Assembly (NCBI RefSeq): GCF_000002995.4
Contig: NW_025062479.1
Span: 6,193,221-6,257,220 of the forward strand
Direction of reading: 5' to 3'
Source: Brugia malayi
Taxonomy: Eukaryota > Nematoda > Chromadorea > Rhabditida > Onchocercidae
DNA: 64,000 nt
Below, in pieces: positions 1 through 18,153 of this stretch; positions within the stretch are counted from its first letter, which is position 1, and each line of letters starts with the position of its first letter. The position numbers and the translations under genes are program-made. The notes under the pieces are model-generated. The model was not told the origin of the DNA. It was given only the letters and a program-made list of their open reading frames with translations, and did not search any database.

Positions 1-5615
<5,615 letters not shown>

Positions 5616-5629
5616 GTGAATTAGCAATA

Positions 5630-5631
5630 CT
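5630..5631 (-). promoter_or_regulatory. Probable trans-splice (SL) acceptor of the PCTAIRE kinase gene
   Basis: On the minus strand a T-rich run ends in GTTGTTGTTAG 14 nt before the ATG at 5615. No upstream coding exon is needed, so this AG is best read as a spliced-leader acceptor. It could instead be the 3' end of a 5'UTR intron. Confidence 0.45.
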
Positions 5632-7829
5632 AACAACAACAAAAAGAATAAGACGTCTAACTCAGTACACCGTTTAACCTAAACCAACCATCCCCCACCG
5701 TGTACGACTTCACACAACGACACTCTTCGACTACTCAATTTCAATATTTAACGCGGCCACGCTGAATGACGATTCACGTTGTGTGGGTGAAGTTTGACGA
5801 TTTGGAGTGCGTAGGATTTGATTTGCGTCTCGCTATATGTTCGTAGACGAATCTGATCAGATCATTGTTGATATATGTTCCCACCACTGAGCGATTGACT
5901 TGTTATCTTGCAATCGATGAGCCTACCAAGTATAATCATTTAATAGTGTAACTTATCAGTCGTATAGCATGCATTTTTTCCAAACATTTGGTATTTCTTC
6001 TAAAACGTTAATGTATCAGCGTAAATCATATATTTTAATAAACAATGAAATAAAACTGATTGTGTTGTCATTGAAGAGTAAAAGGTTAAAGCATCAGTGA
6101 GAAGTAATAGGACTGAAGTTACGATAGGGAGTTTACAAGATTAAGCTCTCTCACTTTCCTCTATTTATTGTTGAAAATATCAAACTTGCTTAGAAAAGCA
6201 TAAGCTTGCAATGAAAAGGAAAAGCAATAGTGATTGTGATGAGTAGAGTTAGTATACTTCACTTTTTATTGCATCAAAAATATTTCTGAGAATCTTTATG
6301 TGGTAGTCTACGAATGCACATGTTGTAATTTCAAATTTCTATATATAGGAAGGTTATTTTTCAATGTAACTATCATTAAACTATTATTTAGTACTTCATA
6401 GCTGTTATTTAGAGATTTCTACTAGCCTAATACGCTTTTTCTGATTTTCAAGAAATCAGACGAAAAGTAGAATTGGCAAATAAAATTTACAAATATTTGT
6501 TATAATGTATTTCAGCAAATGAAATCAGTGTACAAATGAAATGCGTTACTACTAACCTCTATCGATCCTGTGAAGAAAAATCGTCCTGTTGTTATGTCAC
6601 ACTTGATGTTCTGTTTTTATTTTTTATGAACCACCTAATATAAAACTATGAGTTTCGATTATTTATGAATAAAATGCTAAAATCATGCCAAGTAATCACA
6701 TCCAAAAAACTTCTTCAAACACGTCCAAAAACGCTGCTACATATGATATCATTTGTCTGGCTTTTGAATGGCTTTTGGGTGTTACTATGCAAGAACTTAA
6801 CCATTTTATTTGTTAAAACATAAGTTTATGCATCACTCATTATTTTCAATCCGCAAACACTCTGAAGTAGACGAAAATATGCCTTGTTTGTTAGTCGTGA
6901 CTTTCAAAAAGTATAAATTACTGAGACATACTATTTTCTAAGAAGGGAAAAATTAGCAGAAAATGCTGCTATACAAAAGTTTATGAATTCCTATATTAAT
7001 AAGTCATATGGGAGGAAAAATGATAGAGATACATAGCAATATATGTAAACAGCAATAAATGGAGTAGAAAAACCGAACAACAATTCATGTAATTCAAAAA
7101 CTGCAAATCAGGGATTCATTACTTCTCCTACTGCATTTAAGGAACTGTCGTTTCTTGAAACTTCTAGTACTTTTTCTTGGGCTAATTTTCAGTTAATTGT
7201 AGGACAGGTGTAGAAAAAACAGCTGAATGTGTGCTTTTAAAGGGAGGTGAAAAAAGCGCAAACAAATTTTTTGAAGAAAAATAGGATAATGTATAGTTTC
7301 CTGAATACCTTCATAGGCTTGACTAGTTGTCTGAAAAGGGTAAGACGTTCGGTTTCTAAAACCAGACAAAAAGTTTTTGCCTGTCCATTATTGTATCACT
7401 CTTATATTTCGTATAAATATTAGCTGATACCGTCGCTAAACAAATTTACATCATTGGCTTGAATAAACCCACACGCATTTAAGTTCTGGTTTTATATTTT
7501 TAGACGACTTGAAAGAATTATTGAAAAGAAATAACCAAAGTGTTGTGATAAATATTAGGACTGGAAGACAGCGAAGAAATTAGTAGATCATGTTTTTTTT
7601 TACTTACTGCTTGGTATTGCGAAATGCATTTAGAATAACATCAGTAGTAGTTGAAAGTACCATTAGAAATTTCAAATTCTCAATTTTGTTTTAATTAGGT
7701 AAATCTGTTTTTCTTGACAATGCTATAAAGTTGTTGGGAATTCCTTTCAAAGTTTGGGGTAGTGAGACTATTTGATTGTAATGAAAGCAGCAAAAATTAT
7801 GTACCCAATCAAAAATCAGAAGTTAAGGT
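5632..7829. other. Intergenic, no gene seen
   Basis: AT-rich sequence upstream of the minus-strand kinase gene. I see no sustained reading frame with splice signals. The kinase promoter is presumably in the first part. Confidence 0.5.
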
Positions 7830-7837
7830 TAAAGATC

Positions 7838-8206
7838 CTAAAAAAGTAATTATGGATGGTCGTAGTGCTCGCGGATAGCCAGGCATATACTATGAGCATG
7901 GTCCTCCAACACTATAACGGAAAACGGAAAATCATGATGGTTATGGAGAAGATAAAAGAACCCAGAAAATGAATCATAAAATGATTAAAAGTACTGTGGC
8001 CCAATCACAAATTGAATTGTTACAATCGGTTAACTGTGCAAAGGTGTTTGATATCCGAGTGGAGCGAAAACGAAATGTTCGAAGTGATGCAACATCTCTT
8101 TGATGGATTCAATTCATTTAACTCGGCCTTCTCCTTATGATTTACGCAGTCCTGTCATTGTGAAGATGCACAAAAACGGGCAGAGAAGGGCGTGGTGACA
8201 GCGGCT
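7838..8206 (+). pseudogene. Decayed coding-like sequence, family unknown
   Basis: This stretch is GC-richer than its surroundings and reads like protein in pieces. One plus-strand frame contains YYEHGPPT before a TAA, then NHDGYGEDKRTQKMNHKM and continues for about 60 codons to FDIRVERKRNVRSDATSL and a TGA. A second frame picks up at the ATG near 8105 with MDSIHLTRPSPYDLRSPV and ends at TGG TGA. At least two in-frame stops and one frame change argue for a dead gene or retrocopy. I do not recognise the parent. Unusual introns are an alternative, but no good splice sites were found. Confidence 0.35.
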
Positions 8207-8259
8207 AGGTCACCGAACTGGATGAATCGTCAGCGATGAGATTGTCGGTCAAATCACTT

Positions 8260-11200
8260 TAATTATCACCACCACTACTATGCCCATTTCAGATATTAAT
8301 TTCATCATTCAGCACCTTACAAATATCAGTGTGAAGAATATTCTTCGAAGAGAGAAACCACAATCGTAATTAGTTAACATACTGAAACAAAGATTCGTAC
8401 ATGAAAACAAAAATTTTTGAAATTCAGTGCTACGAATTAGCTTGAGGTAAGCCAATTCTGAATCACATGTTAGATTAAGAACAGATGTGTGTTGGTATGT
8501 AATTGACATCAATAATTTAACTGTGATATTTCTGATGAGGAGCAGCCACTTGGTTAATAAAATGGTTCAAATAAGTCTCAAGATTTTAGTTCAGATCTGT
8601 CTGGAAGGTATAAATTCGAGGAAATCGAAACGATTGAAATATGGGAAGCAGTTTCATTCAGTTTTATTCTTCCTCATTTCCAAGGATAAATTTTTGTCAA
8701 ATAAATCGAATATAAGTAATCACAAGATGTTTTCAAGAAAGAAAAATAATTAGCATTTTGTCATAGTGATACTTGCTTTATAATGTGGTCCTCTTATGCT
8801 TCGAACACAACAGAGAAACTTGCTTCTGTAGATTGCTCGTTTAACCAGATTTTCAGTTACTCTTTAAAATGTTCCTTCAGATAAAGTGAAACTTACATGA
8901 TTCCTTACTGTTTTCGTGTAGCTATAAGGCCATAGAAATTCCATTTTCGGATTTTTCGTGCAGAGTTTCAGTTATTATTTAACTAATAGGTTTTGCAGAC
9001 AATGTAAGTAAATGACGACTTTATAACGAATGCTACATATAATTTAAATCACATCGTAGAACTTAAAATTAGGCATAAGAAATTCAAAGTTCTGAAAAAC
9101 GATTTCAGTAAAAATCGCAACCAAACATTGAAATTGTGATGATTCAAAATATTAGATCGAATATTTATGAACAGTTCAGTTTACAAGCTTTGTTTTGAAA
9201 AGACTTAAAATAAGTCCGAAATCTACGTTATTGCAATAACACGGAAAATTATGCATAAGATATTAAAATTAAAATAACACTAAATTAATCTAAGAAAAAA
9301 TTAAAAATGTAATGGGCAACAGGATAGAAAACATAAAAACGATGAGGGTCAAATGAATAATTAAATGAATAAAAAAGTTTCTCATTGGATGCTCACCATT
9401 ATGATATATGATTCTGAAGGATTAAATGATACTATGCTTCTGCAGTAAGCATCAAATATCAGAAAACAAATCAACCTTTTATAATGTGAGAACATTATAA
9501 AAGGTTGATTTGCTACATTTAATTTTTTTTTGCTACATTTAAACACAAAACAACCATTTAAATTGCAAAAATTATTGAACCACTCACTGCATGCTTCTAA
9601 GAAGTTTATGAATAAATGCAAACATATTTACATTGGTCTATCAAAAATAGTAAATATTGTCATCAATAAGTAGTGCTTCAAAATTTTATTAAAATGCATT
9701 ATGCAAAGAATGAAGATTAAAAGCAATGAAAAGATGTATCCAACAAATAGATACTAGGACTAATATTACCTTAGAATACAATTAAGAAATGGAATCGAAA
9801 GTTTCATCTTCAGTTACTGGATCTTTCGCAAATTTGCGTAAGTATGCTTTGTCAGTTATTTCACTGCTTGTTGTTTCAAATGTCAAATTCCAATTTTACT
9901 GTTGTTGCTGATAACAGATTTTGAAAAGACTTGTTTTGGTGTGGATGCATAAGACATTCAAGCTACTTTTTTACTTACTTTAATGAGTTCACCACTAAAT
10001 ACCTCCATACTAATGCCTAAACTGATCGTTTTAGGGAATTTTAAGATGACCCTGTCAAGTTCATAGGATTATTCATTCAAAAGATCATATTCATATGCGT
10101 TCCCTTTGTTAATGGCGTATTTTTGAACTCAATGGAACGGGTGGTTTTGTCAAATACAAAAGAAAAACTGTCAGTGAGAGGAATAATCGAAATCTAATTA
10201 AAAATGATCGCCCATATAAACAAAACCGACTAGTGATTTCTCTTTCTTTTATAAAGGAGGACCATGCTCATTCTTAGCGATTAGTCATCTTGTTGAGAAA
10301 GTAACGAGTGTGGTGGAGATCAAAGCACTTTTCTCAGTTAGACTTCAGTCACAGTCGATTAAACCTAGCTGAAGTCAATCAGGTCATCGTAAGGCTGGTA
10401 CAAAGTATCGATCATGAGAAAGGAACGGCTTTGTCGAAGTATGAACTATGAATGCCCGAAATTTCTCTAACTCTAGGTAAGTGATGTAGAGCTTCAATTA
10501 TTTCCATTGATGACAGCTTTTTTTTTCACATTTGTAATTATAATCAACAGGGATCAATAGTTCACAGCGATAATGAGAAAGAGTTTTTAATGTCATTATT
10601 CTATTTGGACATTAACAATGCAATAATGAAAAATCTGTATATACTAAGAACAAAGTTAAAACTTAATCTACAGTATTACATTAGAATTAAAAATGTTTTT
10701 GTTTCTTCCTTACGATAAAAAGTTGGAAAATAAATTCACACTTCTATTATCCAAAAAGAACTATATACGCTCTGAATTCATGATTTTTAAAGCGGTAAAA
10801 TTTTAAATGGAATGTAATCAGTAAGATGCGAGTTCTATTGAATGAAACATTGCGATCTTTGAATTTAGCCGATTTCGAATTTTGACATCACAAAGCTAGC
10901 ATGTGAAAATATGTCAGTAAAGAAATGAATACAGACATTTAGTCATATGGTTGACAAGAGCATAATTTCAGTATTCCATTCATAAATGAAAAACACATTA
11001 ATGATAACGTGAAACTTGTTGACGGTATTTCAATATCAATAACGCAGTTCGCTCAACTCATTCAATTATTCCTAACTGCTTATTACCTGCTCAGAGTAAA
11101 TTATTATAAACTAATGAAAGATTAAAAAGAGAAATGATTGGTATGCATTATACAACGGTACAATACACAAGGTTTCTTGTTTGTAAGAGAAAGATGACAG

Positions 11201-11990
11201 AAATAAGAAGAGTAGTAAATAAAGGGACATATTTATAATTTAATGACCAAAAGTATACTGCCGCATTGCATTGTTTAAAAACAATCTGATTCCATCGTTA
11301 CGGAACAGGACGGAAAATATTTCTCAACATCTTCTAAAACAAAAACCTCGGGCATTTCCAGTGCAAAACATAAATAGTGATAGTGAATTACTAGCGACCG
11401 CAGCAATTTTTACAGAGATTTGGTAATATCTAAAGTTTGGCATAATGATAATAGTATGTAAGAGATGAATTTAATGCTTAAAACATTTGGAAAGATTATC
11501 TGCATAAATATTCGGGGCGAAAATCAAACTAAATTGGATGCAGTGATGAAAAAGAGTCGTGAAGAATCGGAAAGTTGCGACTGGTCTTGTAGTTTCAAAA
11601 GAACCATTACATATATGAGTGGTAAAAGTATGGGTGGCAAAAGATGGTTAAAAATGGTTTCAAAGAACATCACAAAGACTTAGTTACTTAAAATTACTGG
11701 AAATGTGCAAGGTTGTCTTTTACGACTAAGCTTTATTAAGCTCTGCCATCCTATCCTCATAACCTCAAAATAGTTACAGTCCCTCTTCGGGGAAGAAATA
11801 AAGATAATAACAACAAGGAAAAATAAAACGAGTGTCTCAGTCAGATTCACGCACGTTGCTGAATCAGTGCCACTCAACCAATTACGTGTGGAGCTATGGG
11901 ACCATAAGTTTCACAGGGTTGTGGCTTGGTTTCATGCACCCAGAGATCTTGATTTGGGAAGGTATACGATGAGGAGGTGTTAGTTGTGAT
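8260..11990. other. Intergenic, no confident gene
   Basis: Long AT-rich spacer before the WBP11-like gene. It contains a perfect hairpin (separate entry) and another short coding-like patch at about 10250-10370 (KGGPCSFLAISHLVEKV, then a stop) that I cannot assign. A 72-codon frame at 11465-11683 has no family signature or splice context. Confidence 0.45.
9467..9512. repeat. Perfect 21-bp inverted repeat with 4-nt loop
   Basis: The left arm at 9467-9487 is exactly complementary to the right arm at 9492-9512, with loop GAGA. Immediately downstream TTTGCTACATTT occurs twice as a direct repeat (9509-9520 and 9529-9540). It could be a foldback or MITE remnant, or a small hairpin RNA. The loop is short for a microRNA precursor. 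Confidence 0.85.
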
Positions 11991-12059
11991 TTGGGTGGTT
12001 TAAAGATTATGAGGTTTTGGTCTAAGAGTATGTTATTTTTTATTGGAAGCTTAATTTCT

Positions 12060-12061
12060 AG
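12060..12061 (+). promoter_or_regulatory. Probable trans-splice acceptor of the WBP11-like gene
   Basis: AAGCTTAATTTCTAG lies 7 nt before the ATG at 12069. The very short leader left after this AG is typical of spliced-leader trans-splicing in nematodes. Inferred from signal and position only. Confidence 0.5.
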
Positions 12062-12068
12062 GGGAAAA

Positions 12069-14097
12069 ATGGGACGAAGGCCGGGTAGTACGACGAAGTC
12101 TGGTAGATTTATGAATCCAGCTGATCAAGAACGTAAAAGTATGCGGCAAAAAGAGCTTAAAAGAAATCGGAAACAAAGGACCATGGTTCGGCATGCAATA
12201 CTAAAAAGTAAAGACGTCGATGAAATCTTGGAAAACTTATCGCGTTTGGATGACCAAGGTACCAAAAAAAATTTCTTGTTCATAAAATGATCTACTGATC
12301 TTCTTTTCCATTAGAATATCTTCTGCTAATGGATTAAACGAGGTAACTTGTTAGCTAACTCTTTCAGGGAGCTCTTACACAGTAACCGAGATATGAAGGT
12401 CCACTTGTGGGGAGCGGTGTATTAGTCTTTCGGATAACTGCAGTCATTTGGATCAGAAATCGCCATACAGAAAAGTGCTGTTGGAAAGGAAATAATCTGT
12501 GCATTTTATTATCTAGGGACTGAATGACCAGGGTATTTTCTTGAAGAGCTGAGTATGACCATTTCAGAGTTCGATATACATGTGGAGCATCATAGCAAAT
12601 ATGTTTTCAACGAGAAGCGTATCAAATTTAAACAGACTTATAACGAAGTAATGAATTTATACAAGCAGGAGAAAAGAGAAGATAAAGTGAGGGAGTTGGA
12701 ACAAAAAATGTTGCAATACGAAGCAGAAAGAGCTCGAAAAATACAACAGTATAGTGAGTTCTTTGACCTGGTCTTTTTTCTTTAGGAATGTTTTAAACTT
12801 AAAAATGCATACATCAGCCGTGAAAACTTGAAATTACAGTCAGAAACTTGAAACACAGTTCCATTCTTATATCATTTGTATACAGTGTTACTGAGGATAG
12901 TTTTAGATGCATTACGATTTTCGCTAGAAGCCAATCCTGTGGAAATTCCATTGCCAGATGGTAGTTCAATACCCAATGCAGCAATGACACCTGTAACACC
13001 TGTCATACCGGTTCAGTTTTTAATGCCTCAAGCACGAACTGGCATTCTTAAAAATGCACACATCACCCGTGATATCAGCGACCGGACAGAACCACCAGGA
13101 CCTCCTTGCGGCTTACCTCCGCTAATTTGTTATGATGACGATAATGATGAAATGCCTTCCAAAAGACGCGTTCGGTTTGAGGAAGATGTTTCAAACAGTT
13201 TTATAAGGGATAATGTTGAAGCAGCTGATGATGATTTCGGCCCTGTTGAAAGTAATGTTAACACTTTTTTTTTTTTGAGAACGAAAGTTTTTCCTTGCCT
13301 AGAAACAATAGCTATGTTGGTAAATTCTTATGTACTGGATGAACATCTCGTGTTTCTCTCACATGTTAATATTGCAGTTCCCATGGAAGTATTGGAACAT
13401 AACCAGTTAACAGATGTCGATAATGCGAGATCTGTATCAATGTTGGCTCCTATTATTCCACAACAACCATTGTTACGTGCACCACCGTTACCTCCCAACA
13501 TGTTACCACCTCCTCCTCGTCTTCCTCTCCGCGTTCCTCCTCCTCCACCTCACTTTCGTACGTCTTGTGTAATATTTCATTTTTAGAGAGGAAGTTTCGT
13601 GATAACCGCTGTTTAATATCTGATATCTTTTTTGAAAGTGATATAATGTGATTGAAAATTGTCTATTGAAAGAAATATCTTCTTTCATTATGATAGGGAT
13701 GCCGATTCCGTTTATACGTCCACCAGGAACCAGTTCTGTAATATCGGCAGAGCCAGTAGTTCGACGAACAGGAGGAGCTCCAATGAAAGATAGCGGCGAA
13801 GCTACAATTTCAGCAGAACCAAAATTGAGAGATTTGACAAAAGAAGTCACAAAATTTGTACCAACAGCACTTCGAGTTAATCGAAGCAAGCAACAACCAA
13901 AAAAGACCATTAACAAGTATTTTTTTTAACGATTTGGTTCCAAACTTTCTTTATAAGTTCACATATAGTTTTGGACAGAAATCAATTTCAGATTCAATAT
14001 GATGGGAATACAAATCGAGTCAGCACAAAGGAAGGAAGCGAAAGATACAGATGAGGCTTATGCTGATTTTATGAATGAAATTTCTTCTCTTTTGTAA
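12069..14097 (+). CDS. WBP11: WW-domain-binding protein 11 homologue (splicing factor)
   Basis: WBP11 (SIPP1/NpwBP) is a nuclear spliceosome-associated protein that binds WW-domain partners such as PQBP1 through proline-rich motifs (family knowledge). Six exons: 12069-12258, 12568-12753, 12907-13251, 13378-13557, 13697-13916, 13992-14097. They give 408 codons, shorter than the ~640-residue human protein. The N-terminus MGRRPGSTTKSGRFMNP is the family hallmark. A charged coiled-coil region follows (KQEKREDKVRELEQKML), then the IPLPDG motif, ILKN, PPGPPCGLPP near residues 170-200, an acidic segment with VRFEED, a polyproline tract encoded at 13470-13557, TKFVPTALRV, and the conserved end YADFMNEISSLL. 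Introns 1-4 are all phase 1. A WBP11 orthologue looks certain; the exact polyproline exon boundary is less so. Confidence 0.93.
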
Positions 14098-14471
14098 TTT
14101 TATAGTTTTTCGGAATTTATTTTGCATTTTCTGAGCTTTTGTTTTACTTCTTGATTAAAAAGTATGTCATTTTGTTGTTAACAGTACTGGATTGCACAAG
14201 TATAACGTAATCACTTTGATAAAGAGGAGATTAGACATGTGGTCTATCTTCAATGAATTGGTAAAGGCAATTTGATGGCGGACGCATTGCAGAATAAGTA
14301 TTAAAAATGTATCAGTACCATGAAAGTCACTTTGCATTCTTAAAGTTTAAGTAAGTGTGCTTCTTTGCATTAACTATAAATAGTTATCAATACTGCGAAA
14401 ATTGGCACAGTTATTCAGGGTTATATAGCATGCCAAATCAGACCCCTCTCGTCTTGAAATTGAATATACAG

Positions 14472-15573
14472 ACTACCTCCGAGACAAGAATTAACTGATC
14501 TACACAACATTATTGGAACAGTCGAAGTAAACGCTAAGTGGAATAGTTTTTTTCGATGTATAATATGGAGAGGAAGAGAACCAAGAATAGAGGTTTTTCT
14601 ATTTGATTCATTGCGACTATCGGTACATATTATGAATGGTGACGTTTTTGTTAATTTATCTTGTAAGAATCTTAGACATTATTTAACTAGATCTTTGCTA
14701 GAACTGTGCAGTGTGTTATTTTGTCTAAATTTTTCTGATCCGCATCCCGAACTAAGACCATGAAATAATTCCTGGCAGTATCTGTTTATCTATGTCGTGG
14801 CAAATCTTAGATTTAAGTAAAGCAAAACGTCATGAGTGAGTTCTGGATTTGAATTAGTTAGTGCGCTGCTGTACCACATGAATGATTGTGTATGCTCCAA
14901 TAATTATATTGTCGAAGTCTTAAACACATTAATTATTGGAAAGGCCATCACGAGAACTCATTGGATTAGTCTCTGGCTAATCATTGCTTTCTGGTTGTAT
15001 AGACCATAGGCAAAGAATACCCACTGATGCGCAGAAAACCAGAAATTATTAACGCATAAGATAGAGTGCCAGATTGAGCTATTGGCTTATGGCCTTATGG
15101 GTACATTTCCAAATGGACAACAACAAATTAAATACAAAAACAAACGAAAGGCAACAAATGTGGATTTTGAGTGCGGAACCATTAACTTGAACTGCTTCTG
15201 CTAACGGATATACAATAAATGTCATGTTGATGCAGTCAAAATCCTTCATTCGTTTTGTATTGGACTCATGGATTTCAGAAATTATTGTTACAGATTTGTG
15301 TTTATTACTTCATGATTATTTACCCATAAATGTGAGCGGACCACCGTGAAAGTAAAATAATGGCGATTTCAACCTTACCATTCAGTTCAAAAAATGATTT
15401 CCTTTTTGACGTTAGTAACTCCTTACTAACTGAATTTATACTTTTTTTTTAAAGAAAAAAGCGGTGTCTATATATTATTCCATGCATCGCAACTTCGGCA
15501 ATTAAAAAAGGCTTATGATAAACTGAACAAAGTTGAAGGAATTCCTGCTGCGTTCCAACTTTATAAAAACTAA
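14472..15573 (+). CDS. Unrecognised gene, last two exons
   Basis: Two exons fit splice signals and phase. Exon 14472-14638 (acceptor TATACAG) reads ELTDLHNIIGTVEVNAKWN, then FRCIIWRGREPRIEVFLFDS. It joins, phase 1, to terminal exon 15455-15573 after a T10 tract ending AAAG, reading SGVYILFHASQLRQLKKAYD and ending AAFQLYKN plus TAA. The 5' exons are not resolved; a short candidate is near 14185-14260 (TGLHKYNVITLIKRRLDMWS). The family is not recognised. The 5' end lies only ~375 bp after the WBP11-like stop codon, so a downstream gene of the same transcription unit is possible. Confidence 0.45.
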
Positions 15574-18088
15574 ATAGATTGTAATGGAGAACTAAACGTG
15601 GAAAAAACAATGAATAAGTGGTATTTTGTTGTATGATATTAATTTCATCAATTAATATTACAGGTACTATAACTGTAGGGTATGGGCATTTTCTTTAAAA
15701 ATGTTTGTGTCGTAGAAGATTTGAAAATTTAATTATTAATTTGGAGAGGTTGATTTCGGAAAGATTGTTAGATGTATATGTAAATATTTGTGTAACACAG
15801 GAATAGATAATGTCTTTCTTAGCAGAAGTAGTACAATAATAACTTGATAGAGAACAACTGAAGTGAATTCTTCTGGTTCTCGGTAAAAACACACAATGCC
15901 CCTTCTCAACAAGGATGACCTCGTTATATAGCAAGCAATGTGCATAAACAAAGTATATGATTTACAATATGAGGTTGACCTGCCGAAAGAGTAATCGATC
16001 TAACAATGAGCTGTTGACCTGGTTTACAAGCAAATCTAATTACTAGTTGACAAGCCGTAAAGGACAATAGTTAAGTAAAAGTTGTTAACCTCGTAGATTG
16101 ATGGATAATTTACAATTAGTAGTGATACAACAATGAGGTCAACTAAATGAAGGACTGATACCGTGTAAACAATAGATAAAAGATTTACAGACTAAACATA
16201 AGATTGGAAACACAGAGTTGTAAGCATTATTTGCAAGATTTCATAGAACATATTTCCTACTCATATTTTCAACTCCTATGTAATATTTTAAAGTTTCGCG
16301 ATATTAAAATCCGCGACAGTTTGCACTAAATCAGTACTCGCACATATTGCGTTGTCTTTCAAATGTACTTTAATCTAAACTGAGATACGGTTCAATCCTG
16401 AAGTTTCATTTATAACCAAATGTTTATGTTGGTATTACTGATGTGATTTTCAGTTTTCTTGTGCCAGTGTTGGATTCTGTTTTTAAGCATGCATCAGTTT
16501 TCGCAAATGGGTGGAATGAAGCTTGAGAAGTGTTCTGACTTGTGTAAGCAGACAAACCATCTGTTTTATTTAGTCCAACTTTTGAAAACACTGTTTTTGT
16601 TATACGAAAATTGCATTTTTGTTATATGGGAAATGCATGTTGAATATCTGAAAACTTTTTGACGAATATTTTTTCAATGTAATGCTGAAATATATTTCTC
16701 ATGTTTTCTCTACTGCTTTTTTTTTCATATCCTTCAGGTAATTTTTATGAAAAGTGATTCTTGTGCTTAACCTTATGCTTAGTTTTATCCATCATGTTTA
16801 ACTGAAACAAAAGAATTGAAGGTCTAATTGCTTAGAGGATCAGGTCTAACATAAATTTAAATTTAATAAAGTGTATTGCTCAATCAGTCGTAAAATTCAT
16901 GTGCCGATGTTTTAAACAACTGAATTTTTACTTTCTGGTTATATTCAAGGACAAAGACTAGTAGCATCACAAGCAGTGCGGCAAATTAAGGCGTTTTAAT
17001 CAATTATGCATTTTTTCCTAAATTTTGATCTGCCATGCGTGATACAAATGGTCAAAAATTTTCACAAGTCATTTTAGATCAGACACCGTTGTTGCCAAAA
17101 CATGTGAATAACATTCAGCTGATGGTAACAATCAATTTTTACTGATATGGAAATAAATTTTGAGACAAAAAAAATGGAATTTTTGGATGATTATGCTCTG
17201 ACTGATAATGCTCTTTTCTGGCCTGAAAGTACATCAACTCGTGCACTCCGTGTTGCATTCTGAGATCCACAGTATCGTTCGTCTATAGAACTGCAGATAA
17301 TTGTAAGAATAAGAACAAGAGTTTGGAAATCAAGAAATAAGATCATGTCGCCAAAAAATTTTGCTTTTAAAAAACACTACCCTGAACTCTGGATACTTCA
17401 ACTGGAAAAATTTTTTTTTGCAATTTTTTCGAAATATACGGTTCTATACAACATTCAGTGCAGAAATTACATTGTTGACATGTACACTACACTGAATTAT
17501 TAATCTGGTTTTTTTCTTCCTCGTTTTTATGGGCTTTTCACTGACAATAATTTCAGCCAGCCTTACGTTAAATCCTAAATCTAGGATGAACTTCAAAAGT
17601 TTGCTCAATTGTTGCAGAAGTGGTTGTATTCTTTGTGAAGCTCAAAGGACAACAACTGACCCTTTTAAATTTGTCTCTTACAGGAGCAGACTCCGATTTG
17701 ACTCATTTTCCCTCCATGAAACTTTTGACTTAAGTTGTGACCTTCCGTAGTATTAAAATGATCCTGCACCAATTAATTTCTTCTACTAATACAGTAATAT
17801 ATTGTGCACTATTTAAAATTACGTAAAACAAAACTGAAATACTGACACTGTGATTACTTACTTTGATTGTCATAATATTCATCCGTTTCAACCACCACTT
17901 TTTGGATTTATCGCATAACTGCAAACATACTACGAAGCAACAGTTTTTTGAATCTTAGGCAACTGATTTCACAGTAGATTAATAACTTCTTTCCTAGACA
18001 ACATTTTAGTTAATAAGCCACACCCTTTAGATGTCAAAGCATGTCTGTCTTTAACTCTTTCGTTGTTTCATATATTTTGTCTTTTTAG
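15574..18088. other. Mostly non-coding; half-site cluster and one weak open frame
   Basis: AT-rich. It contains a cluster of AGGTCA/TGACCT sites (separate entry). A 64-codon open stretch follows a TTTCAG acceptor near 17557 and contains NFKSLLNCCRSGCILCEAQ, ending in TAG near 17750. It might be an exon, but no partner exon could be fixed. Confidence 0.35.
15916..16141. promoter_or_regulatory. Cluster of four AGGTCA-type half-sites
   Basis: TGACCT occurs at 15916-15921, 15976-15981 and 16015-16020, and AGGTCA at 16136-16141. About 0.1 would be expected by chance in 226 bp. AGGTCA is the usual half-site of nuclear hormone receptors. The surrounding words (AACAATGAG, TTTACAA) also recur, so part of the pattern may come from a degenerate repeat. 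No function is shown. Confidence 0.3.
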
Positions 18089-18153
18089 AAGAAACGTTTT
18101 CCACAGATAATGATCAATATTTAGATACAGAACGTGGTGCCCTCATAATGTCA
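18089..18153 (+). CDS. Candidate internal exon, unknown gene
   Basis: A strong acceptor (TTTTGTCTTTTTAG) is followed by a single open frame reading ETFSTDNDQYLDTERGALIM and then a GTAAAG donor. The other two frames are closed. No family recognised. It may belong with the exons at 20089-20292. Confidence 0.3.

Noticed and set aside
9227..9240. 14-bp palindrome GTTATTGCAATAAC
   Set aside because: Short palindromes are common in AT-rich DNA; no context supports a function.
7892..10271. 16-nt inverted match between 7892-7907 and 10256-10271
   Set aside because: A match of this length between two sites in 64 kb is expected about once by chance, and the similarity does not extend.
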